A stretch of 24,378 nucleotides of DNA from assembly GCA_014380255.1 (NCBI GenBank), contig JACMKG010000146.1, positions 1-24,378 on the forward strand, given 5' to 3'. Positions 15,701 to 21,807 of this stretch are shown piece by piece; within the stretch, counting starts at the first letter, position 1, and each line of letters starts with the position of its first letter. Source of the stretch: Prolixibacteraceae bacterium (GTDB lineage Bacteria; Bacteroidota; Bacteroidia; Bacteroidales; Prolixibacteraceae). The notes under the pieces are model-generated. The model saw nothing but the letters and a program-made list of their open reading frames with translations, did no database searches and was not told the origin of the DNA. Made by a program: the position numbers and the translations under genes.

Positions 15701-15875
15701 AGCTTCCATTCAAAAGCTTAGATTATTTGTATCAGGAGAGAATTTAATGACCCTCACCAATTATGAAGGGTTCGATCCGGAAATAGCTTCAGGTGGCTAT
15801 ACCACAATCGGGATTGATCGTGGTATTTATCCTCAGGCAAGAACCATCTCTGTAGGTGCAAATATTTCTTTTTAA
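12708..15875 (+). CDS. susC: SusC-family TonB-dependent outer-membrane transporter
   Basis: A 1055-residue SusC/RagA-type receptor that imports oligosaccharides across the outer membrane using TonB energy. Signal peptide residues 1-20 (ending FAVFAQ), a carboxypeptidase-regulatory-like domain (about 22-95, VKGIVTSSDDGQPIPGVSIV), the SusC signature and TonB box region DIDEVIVVGYGTQKKS (99-114), a plug domain (about 115-225, LYIVDGMPVDG, SSAIYGARAANGVILVTTK), then a beta-barrel to the terminal ARTISVGANISF. Length and order are normal for the family. First gene of susC-susD-glycan-binding protein; susD starts 19 bp downstream. Substrate is inferred as beta-glucan from the linked GH16 and GH30, not from SusC itself. 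Confidence 0.95.
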   Translation: MKKAVLILLFFASSFAVFAQGLQVKGIVTSSDDGQPIPGVSIVVKGTTNGIITDMGGNYILNVPGNSTLVFSFVGMTKQEVPVNMRPIINVALDPEQTDIDEVIVVGYGTQKKSVVTAAISRVSAEDLVKTSPTRVEDALKGKVSGVQITQSSGQPGSDSKVRIRGIGTVNNSEPLYIVDGMPVDGGIDYLNPVDIKSVEILKDAASSAIYGARAANGVILVTTKTGTVGKVSVSYDVSYGFQNPWKKKSVLNATQYMTVMNEAAINDGNAPKYSADQISAAGVGTDWQDETFNYNAPVQSHQVSLNGGTEKVTYFLSMGYFDQQGIVGGDFGKSNFNRWSLRSNNTYNIFETPDRKFLNQLKAGVNIGYSRTKSSGIETNSEYGSVLGSALAFDPTVPVYATDPASVLALHPYAVTDKFGNVFSTPAGGFQEIANPVAMLNSPTKGQGNADKFVSTMWGELSIFNGLKFKTSYGVDLAFWGNDGYTFPYFLATQGKDVTQSSVYSNMHRGMTWQVENILTYTKTIAQKHNLTFLLGQSAKEYKVRELYGDDYDLLETDPNKANIDYAIADREEERVGGGTGGFSSLTLASYFGRLDYNFDERYIFQATVRRDGSSNFGPTNKWGIFPSLSVGWNVTNENFMENRPNWFTNFKLRGSWGKNGNERIGQFRYTSLMNGGQNYYFGSGTTATMQYGSSPSNISNPNVKWEESEQLDLGFESSFFRNTLTIGFDYFEKNTNGMLMDQPIPAYVGKGAPIANAGDMKNWGLEFESSYKMKVRDFSFSINANASYLQNKLIKLGNASGEAIYENAGASGVGSYVKGMNNEVYPFFYGFKTNGIIQNQAQANEYNTKFGESAKPGDVIFQDIAGALDANGNPIADGKITDADKTKIGKGMPDWTFGLTLNTEWKGFDLVAFFQGSYGNDIFDFSQRGDITAMNRPSWILDRWIGEGTSNTIPRMTAVNPNRNWRSSDLYIKDGSYIRLKTLQFGYTLPASITRKASIQKLRLFVSGENLMTLTNYEGFDPEIASGGYTTIGIDRGIYPQARTISVGANISF

Positions 15876-15894
15876 ACATCCAAATACGATAAAT

Positions 15895-17400
15895 ATGAAA
15901 AAATATAGTTTTATAATCGCATTCGCCTTACTGATAGGATTCTCCTCTTGTGGCGATCAATTCCTCACGATTTCTCCAACTGCTTCGCAAGAAGCCGGTG
16001 GCGATGCTACTGAAGGAGCTATTTTATCCAACCTGGCCTCCTGCTACCAGATCCTTTTATTTGACAGTTATGCTGCAAATAATTACAACAGTATTGTTTT
16101 GATGTCGGATTTACGTTCAGATGATATTTACAAAGGTGGCGGCGATGCAGGTGATCAGGGACAATTATACCGTCTTTCCCAGTTTGATGCTACGGCAACA
16201 GAACTTCCTGCTGGACTTTGGAACATCTATTATAGTGGAATTAGTCGTTGTAATAATGTGATTCTGGCTTGTGAAAAAGCCTCTGGCATATCTGATGCCA
16301 ATTTGAATCAATACAAAGCGGAGGCACATTTTCTTCGTGCTTATTACACCCATTGGTTGTGGAAATTCTGGGGTAATATTCCCTATTTTGAAGAAGATCT
16401 GCCAGCTCCTTATATGGCAATGCAATTAACTGCGGATGAAATTTATGCTAAAATCATGGCTGATGTAAATTTCGCTATTGAAGAAGATAAACTTCCAATG
16501 AAAACAACAGCTGCCAATGCTGGACGTGTAACCAAAGCTGCAGCACAAATGTTGAAAGCACGGGTGGTGATGTACCAAAAAGATCAACCCAAATATGCAG
16601 AAGTACTGAAGGACATGTCCGAAATCATTACAAGTGGAAGTTACAGTCTAGTTTCTGATTTTTCTGCCATATGGTTAAACTCAGGAGAATTCTCATCAGA
16701 ATCAATCTTTGAAACCAATCAGCTTCCTGAAGGTAAAACATGGTCTTCGGGATGGCAGGGTTACGGAACAAATCTTCCGGCTTTTATTTCTCCCAACGGG
16801 TTGGTTGGACAAGAACCTTTTAAAGGTGGCTGGGGATTCGCACCAGTGCGCACTGAAACATATGCTATTTATGAAACAGGTGATACTCGCCTTGCTGGTT
16901 CAATCAATAAATTTGAAAAAGGAACCTATACTGCGCGTTTCCAAAACACTGGATTGTTCCTGGCCAAGTATGCCGCCCGTGTAGGGTATAATCCTCCTCC
17001 AGGTGATGTGGATTTAAACTTTGACAACAACTTGCGTATTTTCCGTTATGCCGAAACGTTGCTGAATGCAGCCGAATTAATAACAATCCATGGTGTTGCA
17101 CCAATAAATGGGGTTACTGCACAATCGTGCCTTGATGCCATCCGCACACGTGCTCGTGTGGCCGTAGTTCCTGCTACAGCTGCAAGCATCAAACTGGAGC
17201 GCCGCCGGGAATTCGTAGGTGAAGGTATTCGTTTCTGGGACCTTGTTCGCTGGGGTGATACCAACATTTTGACAGAAAATAAGCCCGAATTCTCTTCGGT
17301 AAGAACATGGGATGCCCATCACAAATACCTGCCAATTCCTCAATCTGAAATTGAAAAAACAGAAGGAGCATTCAAGCTAAAACAAAATACGGGCTATTAA
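15895..17400 (+). CDS. susD: SusD/RagB-family surface glycan-binding lipoprotein
   Basis: A 501-residue outer-surface lipoprotein that caps SusC and delivers glycan to it. The signal MKKYSFIIAFALLIGFSSC gives the lipid-anchored Cys19, which sets the start at 15895; an ATG at 15856 would lie within susC. SusD features: N-terminal TPR-like helices (ILSNLASCYQILLFDSY, WNIYYSGISRCNNVILACEK, KAEAHFLRAYYTHWLWKFWG), central AAAQMLKARVVMY, and the conserved C-terminus RRREFVGEGIRFWDLVRWG ... HKYLPIPQSEIEKTEG. It lies 19 bp after susC and 25 bp before the PKD lipoprotein, so the three are one operon. Confidence 0.95.
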   Translation: MKKYSFIIAFALLIGFSSCGDQFLTISPTASQEAGGDATEGAILSNLASCYQILLFDSYAANNYNSIVLMSDLRSDDIYKGGGDAGDQGQLYRLSQFDATATELPAGLWNIYYSGISRCNNVILACEKASGISDANLNQYKAEAHFLRAYYTHWLWKFWGNIPYFEEDLPAPYMAMQLTADEIYAKIMADVNFAIEEDKLPMKTTAANAGRVTKAAAQMLKARVVMYQKDQPKYAEVLKDMSEIITSGSYSLVSDFSAIWLNSGEFSSESIFETNQLPEGKTWSSGWQGYGTNLPAFISPNGLVGQEPFKGGWGFAPVRTETYAIYETGDTRLAGSINKFEKGTYTARFQNTGLFLAKYAARVGYNPPPGDVDLNFDNNLRIFRYAETLLNAAELITIHGVAPINGVTAQSCLDAIRTRARVAVVPATAASIKLERRREFVGEGIRFWDLVRWGDTNILTENKPEFSSVRTWDAHHKYLPIPQSEIEKTEGAFKLKQNTGY

Positions 17401-17425
17401 TCATTATATAATTACGTAGAAAAAT

Positions 17426-18880
17426 ATGAAAAATATATTGAAAATAGGAGTTTTGACATTGCTGTCCTGCTTTGTCTTGATAGCTTGCGATCCGCAGGAA
17501 AACTCTGACTATGAATTGGGGCAAATGCCTACTGCCGATCAATTGGATTTCACAATAACCCCCTCAGCGGCAAAAGCCAATGTAATTGAACTTAAAAACA
17601 CCTCTAAAGTAGCAGGCGTAGCTACCTGGGATTTCGGGAATGGCTCAAATGGTAAAAGTGAATCTGTAACCGTACAATATCCGTTAAAAGGAACTTATAA
17701 CGTTGTAATGACATTGTATACCAGCGGAGGGTCAACATCAATTACAAAGGCCATCAACATTGCCAATGATGACATGTCATTGCTCAATACACCATTTTAC
17801 AATGCCTTGACTGGCGGTGCCAGTAACCTGGCTGGTAAAACATGGGTGTTCGATCAATACCACGACGGTCATTTTGGTGTAGGCCCGGCTGATGCTTCTT
17901 CTCCAAGCTGGTGGAGCTGCCCTGCTGAAGGAAAGACGGGAAGTAGTCTCTATTCTCAGGAATTTACCTTTACCCAAGTTGGAGTTAAAATGGTATGGAA
18001 GAACAACGGAAATGTTTATTCTAACGGAGCCGGCAAAACTGCCCTAGCTGCATTAGGTTATACCTCTGCTGTTGTTCCTGCAGATGGCGATTTCGATATT
18101 GCCTATGTACCAAAACCTGCCTATACTTTTGCTTTAAATGAAACGGCTAAAACAATTACATTGAGCAATGGTGCATTTCTGGGCCATTATGCAGGAACAT
18201 CAACTTATCAGATTTTAAGCCTTACTAATGATGTACTCTATGTAAAATGCACTAGTACAACTGAACCAGGCAATGGCTGGTGGTACCGGTTCGTTCCAAA
18301 AGAAAAGAACATCAAACCAATTGTAATTATCCCCTTGAAAGCATTAGCCCTGGCCGATGATTTTGAATCGGCAACTCCTAAAGTTGTTTTCGATAACGAA
18401 ACTATGGGTACACTTACCACCCCTTCTTATTCGAATCCTGCTCCTCTTGGTGCCAACACCAGTAGCAAAGTATTTCTTTATCAGAAATCGGATGCATTTT
18501 ATTCCAATGTCTTCTTTAAAGCCAGTGGATATAAATTTGATTTAACCGAGCAAAACAAGGTTACCATTAAGGTATTCATCCCATCTTATAATGATTACAC
18601 CACAGATTTCGATGTTGCTGGTTCTTGGGTAAGTAATAAGAAATTATTGCGTCAGGTAGCGGTAAAACTTCAAAACTCAAGTTTGGGAGGAAACGCATAT
18701 ACCACTCAAACCGAGATTGTAAAAACTGAACTTGCTACAGATAAGTGGATTGATCTGACCTTTGATTTTAGTGGTGTAAGCACCCGTCAAGACTATGACA
18801 AGATTGTTATTCAGTTTGGAGCTGAAGGACATACAGGAACAGGCATCTTCTTCTTTGACAATTTTAAGTTCGATAAATAA
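17426..18880 (+). CDS. PKD-domain surface glycan-binding lipoprotein (SusE/F position)
   Basis: A 484-residue lipoprotein; lipobox LIAC puts the anchored Cys at 21. A PKD-like domain (about 40-112) carries ATWDFGNGSNGKSESVTVQYP followed by the GTYNVVMTLYTSGGS strand. The middle region (about 120-295) has the aromatic cluster LAGKTWVFDQYHDGHFGVGP, SPSWWSCPAEG and NGWWYRF, a layout seen in proteins encoded after susD in beta-glucan loci. The C-terminal region (about 310-484) looks like a jelly-roll carbohydrate-binding module: LADDFESATP at its start and IVIQFGAEGHTGTGIFFFDN at its end, as in CBM4-like modules. No enzymatic motif is visible. It probably holds polysaccharide at the cell surface for SusCD. 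The domain borders are my estimates. Confidence 0.82.
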   Translation: MKNILKIGVLTLLSCFVLIACDPQENSDYELGQMPTADQLDFTITPSAAKANVIELKNTSKVAGVATWDFGNGSNGKSESVTVQYPLKGTYNVVMTLYTSGGSTSITKAINIANDDMSLLNTPFYNALTGGASNLAGKTWVFDQYHDGHFGVGPADASSPSWWSCPAEGKTGSSLYSQEFTFTQVGVKMVWKNNGNVYSNGAGKTALAALGYTSAVVPADGDFDIAYVPKPAYTFALNETAKTITLSNGAFLGHYAGTSTYQILSLTNDVLYVKCTSTTEPGNGWWYRFVPKEKNIKPIVIIPLKALALADDFESATPKVVFDNETMGTLTTPSYSNPAPLGANTSSKVFLYQKSDAFYSNVFFKASGYKFDLTEQNKVTIKVFIPSYNDYTTDFDVAGSWVSNKKLLRQVAVKLQNSSLGGNAYTTQTEIVKTELATDKWIDLTFDFSGVSTRQDYDKIVIQFGAEGHTGTGIFFFDNFKFDK

Positions 18881-18884
18881 GATT

Positions 18885-18935
18885 AAATTAGCTAGAAGGG
18901 CATCTGAAAATCTTGCCCTTCTAATCTAATTTTTC
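18885..18935 (+). terminator. Terminator of the susC-susD-glycan-binding protein operon
   Basis: TAGAAGGGCA (18893-18902) pairs perfectly with TGCCCTTCTA (18914-18923), extended by AAATTAG (18885-18891) with CTAATTT (18926-18932), followed by a T-run. It begins 5 bases after the stop codon of the glycan-binding protein. Confidence 0.85.
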
Positions 18936-18971
18936 AATATTAGAAATTAAGAAAATCAACTAAATGAAATT

Positions 18972-19016
18972 AAAAACATTGCTTCCCATATTATACCGGA
19001 AGCAATGTTTTTTTTA
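18972..19016 (+). terminator. Second strong terminator before the GH16 gene
   Basis: AAAAACATTGCTTCC (18972-18986) and GGAAGCAATGTTTTT (18998-19012) are perfect complements over 15 bases with an 11-base loop, and the T-run continues to 19015. The A-rich left flank means it could act in both directions. It is about 40 bases beyond the first terminator, so transcription of GH16 should mostly start anew. Confidence 0.88.
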
Positions 19017-19129
19017 TTTATTTAGGTTCGCAATAAGTAAAAAGAGAAACATCCTGAAGAAAAAGGAAGTTTCATGAAAGTGAGCTTGAGATACGTGTAA
19101 TGCGATATAATACCTATACGGCGGTATGG

Positions 19130-19162
19130 CAGGATTGAAACAGTCCTAAAAGACAGGATTGA
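19130..19162. repeat. Direct repeat CAGGATTGA upstream of GH16
   Basis: CAGGATTGA occurs at 19130-19138 and 19154-19162, a 24-base period, between the preceding terminator and the GH16 start. ATACC/GGTAT (19110-19126) forms a small dyad just before it. These may be binding sites for a regulator, but short repeats also arise by chance. The 172-base gap from 19017 to 19188 has no gene; a sigma70-like TATAAT is at 19106-19111 with no good partner box. Confidence 0.3.
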
Positions 19163-19188
19163 GAATTTATAATTAAATAAAAAAAAGA

Positions 19189-20034
19189 ATGAAAATATTT
19201 TTGATTTTACCCCTGATGTTAATTTATTTTGTTGTTTCAGGCTGCGCAAAAGACAATAAAACAGAACCCCCAATAACAAAACCCGGTACTGAAATCCCCA
19301 CGGGTGACTATGGCTTGGTGTGGAGCGATGAATTTGACTACAGTGGTCTGCCTGACAGTAAAAAATGGAGCTATGATACCGATGGAAATGCTTCCGGATG
19401 GGGAAATAACGAGGCACAGTACTATACCAATGCCCGTTTAAAGAATTCTGAAGTAAAAAACGGATTTTTACATATCAATGCAATAAAGGAAGATTTTGAA
19501 GGCCGTAAATACACTTCCGCTCGGCTGGTTACAAGGTCTAAAGGGGATTGGCTGTATGGTAAAATAGAAGTCAGAGCGAAACTGCCCGATGGAAGAGGAA
19601 TGTGGCCCGCTATCTGGATGTTGCCCACCGACTGGGCTTACGGAGGTTGGCCTGCAAGCGGAGAAATCGATATCATGGAAAATGTAGGTTACGACCCCTA
19701 TATAATCCTTGGAACTGCCCATACCGAAGCATACAACCATACTAAAAACACTCACAAAAGTGGAAAAATCACCATTCCCGATTGCTATACTGAATTCCAT
19801 AATTACATTTTAGAATGGGAGGCCAAAGAATACCGTATTTATGTAGATAATAAACTTTACTTCACCTTCGTAAATGAAAGAGGCGGATATACCGTCTGGC
19901 CATTTGACAAACGATTTCACCTGTTGCTGAACGTTGCTGTTGGCGGTAACTGGGGCGGCGCAAAAGGCATTGACGATACCATTTTCCCTAAATCCATGGT
20001 GGTCGATTATGTGCGGGTTTACCAAAAAAAATAG
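19189..20034 (+). CDS. GH16 family endo-beta-glucanase lipoprotein (laminarinase type)
   Basis: A 281-residue lipoprotein (lipobox VSGC, Cys19) with a single GH16 catalytic domain (about 40-280). The catalytic motif is GEIDIMENVG, with Glu159 as nucleophile, Asp161, and Glu164 as acid/base; the extra residue (ExDxxE) is the form found in laminarinases and related endo-beta-1,3-glucanases. Family segments WSDEFDYSGLPDSKKWSYD, GKIEVRAKLPDGRGMWPAIW, HNYILEWEAKEYRIYVDNK and LLLNVAVGGNWGG are present, with VDYVRVYQK as the usual end. Being lipid-anchored it probably cleaves laminarin or a similar beta-1,3-glucan at the cell surface or in the periplasm. Mixed-linkage glucan is a possible alternative substrate. 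Confidence 0.92.
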   Translation: MKIFLILPLMLIYFVVSGCAKDNKTEPPITKPGTEIPTGDYGLVWSDEFDYSGLPDSKKWSYDTDGNASGWGNNEAQYYTNARLKNSEVKNGFLHINAIKEDFEGRKYTSARLVTRSKGDWLYGKIEVRAKLPDGRGMWPAIWMLPTDWAYGGWPASGEIDIMENVGYDPYIILGTAHTEAYNHTKNTHKSGKITIPDCYTEFHNYILEWEAKEYRIYVDNKLYFTFVNERGGYTVWPFDKRFHLLLNVAVGGNWGGAKGIDDTIFPKSMVVDYVRVYQKK

Positions 20035-20201
20035 AAACAAAAAAAGCATCTATTTTAAAATATTAAACGTAAATGCTGATAGATTATATAACCTGTCAGT
20101 GTTTATGTTTATTTTTTTCTAAAGACATCCTTTCCCGATAGTAATTTCACTGATTTTAAAAACAGCTCCTACTTTAGTCCAGACAAAAAAATCAGGCAAC
20201 A

Positions 20202-20225
20202 TTTTCCATTCAACCGAATGGAAAA
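20202..20225. promoter_or_regulatory. Perfect hairpin in the GH30 leader
   Basis: TTTTCCATTC (20202-20211) and GAATGGAAAA (20216-20225) form a 10-bp stem with an AACC loop, 25 bases before the GH30 ATG. There is no T-run after it. It could be a dyad operator, or an RNA hairpin near the ribosome-binding region. The rest of the 216-base gap 20035-20250 shows only an imperfect -7 match TACTTTAG at 20170-20177. Confidence 0.45.
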
Positions 20226-20250
20226 CAACATTCAGTTAAAACTATTAAAT

Positions 20251-21690
20251 ATGAAAAACATGAACATACTTTTCGCTTTACTGATCTTATTTGCTGGCTG
20301 TGCCGACAACAACAAAAGTGAGATCTACCCAGACAAGCCTACGACTCCCGAAGGAACAGTAAAATCTGCCGTTGAAGCCTGGGTGACCAGTCCTTCAAGC
20401 AATGTGCTATTTAAAAAACAAAATACCACGCTACTCTTTGCAAAAACAACCAATCAAAATCCTACCATCACTGTTGATACTACCACTATTTACCAGACCA
20501 TCGATGGATTCGGGAATACCCTTACCGGAGGAAGTGCCACTCTACTTAACCGGATGGATAATACCACAAGGGCTGAAATATTGAAAGAGCTTTTTGCCAC
20601 CAATGAAAACAATATTGGTATCAGCTATCTAAGAATAAGTATTGGAGCCTCCGATTTGAGTGATCGCGTATTTTCGTACAACGATTTGCCCCTTGGACAA
20701 ACAGATGTTGAAATGGCTCGTTTCAGCATCGACCCTGAAAGGACAGATCTGATTCCTATTTTGAAAGAAATCCTGTCAATCAATCCAACCATTAAAATTA
20801 TGGGATCACCCTGGTCTGCACCCACCTGGATGAAAACCAACAATTCCTCAAAAGGCGGAAGTTTAAAACCTGAATATTTTGATGCCTATGCCAAATATTT
20901 CGTCAAATATATTCAGGCCATGAAAGCTGAAGGAATTGCCATTGATGCCATTACCATTCAGAACGAACCCCTGCATCCGGGCAACAATCCAAGCATGTAC
21001 ATGACAGCTACAGACCAGGCTGAATTTATCAAGAGAAGTCTAGGACCAGCATTCGCAGCAGCAAACATTCAAACCAAAATTATCATTTATGACCACAATG
21101 CCGATCAGATAGATTATCCCCTTCAAATACTCAGGGATCCGCAAGCTGCCCAATATGTGGATGGATCGGCTTTCCACCTTTATGCCGGATCAATTGATGA
21201 TTTGAGCAAGGTACACAATGCATTTCCCAATAAAAATCTCTATTTCACTGAGCAATGGGTGGGAGCACCCGGAAACCTGGCAGGCGATATGCCATGGCAC
21301 GTACGTAATCTTATCATTGGTGCAACGCGCAACTGGTGTAGAAATGTGCTTGAATGGAATCTTGCTTCTGATTCTTTTTATGCGCCTCACACGGTTGGTG
21401 GATGCGATCAATGTTTAGGTACCATTACCATCAACGGTAACGTAGTAAAGCGTAATCCAGCCTATTATATTCTTGCACACGCATCCAAGTTTGTACGACC
21501 TGGATCAGTAAGAATTGATTCCAATATACCTGAAAATTTGCCCAATGTGGCCTTTAAAACTCCGGAAGGAAAGAAAGTATTGATTCTTTTAAATGATAAA
21601 AACACCATTCAAAATTTCAATATAAAATTTAATGGAAAAATTGTAGCCACTTCTTTGGCACAAGGAGCTGTTGGAACCTATGTGTGGTAA
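20251..21690 (+). CDS. GH30 family glycoside hydrolase lipoprotein (beta-glucan active)
   Basis: A 479-residue lipoprotein; lipobox LFAGC gives Cys17 when translation starts at 20251. An ATG at 20218 lies inside a hairpin and would push the signal inward. It has the GH30 (beta/alpha)8 barrel: the opening TIDGFGNTLTGGSATLLN, YLRISIGASDLSDR, GSPWSAPTWMKTN, acid/base Glu239 in ITIQNEPLHP and nucleophile Glu334 in LYFTEQWVG, then the C-terminal beta domain with NPAYYILAHASKFVRPGSVRI. Members act on beta-1,6-glucan or beta-glucosyl links; beside GH16 and SusCD, removal of beta-1,6 branches or terminal glucose from laminarin is likely. The leader and N-terminal 70 residues form a poorly conserved linker. 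Confidence 0.92.
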   Translation: MKNMNILFALLILFAGCADNNKSEIYPDKPTTPEGTVKSAVEAWVTSPSSNVLFKKQNTTLLFAKTTNQNPTITVDTTTIYQTIDGFGNTLTGGSATLLNRMDNTTRAEILKELFATNENNIGISYLRISIGASDLSDRVFSYNDLPLGQTDVEMARFSIDPERTDLIPILKEILSINPTIKIMGSPWSAPTWMKTNNSSKGGSLKPEYFDAYAKYFVKYIQAMKAEGIAIDAITIQNEPLHPGNNPSMYMTATDQAEFIKRSLGPAFAAANIQTKIIIYDHNADQIDYPLQILRDPQAAQYVDGSAFHLYAGSIDDLSKVHNAFPNKNLYFTEQWVGAPGNLAGDMPWHVRNLIIGATRNWCRNVLEWNLASDSFYAPHTVGGCDQCLGTITINGNVVKRNPAYYILAHASKFVRPGSVRIDSNIPENLPNVAFKTPEGKKVLILLNDKNTIQNFNIKFNGKIVATSLAQGAVGTYVW

Positions 21691-21807
21691 TCCCTACCCT
21701 TCCATTTGCCATATAACTAATAACAAAAAGGTTAAAGGATTTTAACGCGACTTTGTCTAATCTGCCGTGAATTATTTATATTGCACCCGATAACTGAGGG
21801 GAAGATT

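Noticed and set aside
15856..15894. Earlier in-frame ATG for susD overlapping the end of susC
   Set aside because: It would add 13 residues in front of a textbook lipoprotein signal peptide and place the lipobox too far from the N-terminus.
18964..19077. A 37-residue open frame beginning MKLKTLLPILYRKQ in the gap before GH16
   Set aside because: It runs straight through the perfect 15-bp terminator hairpin and its T-run, and its composition follows that hairpin; there is no family resemblance. The terminator explains the sequence better.
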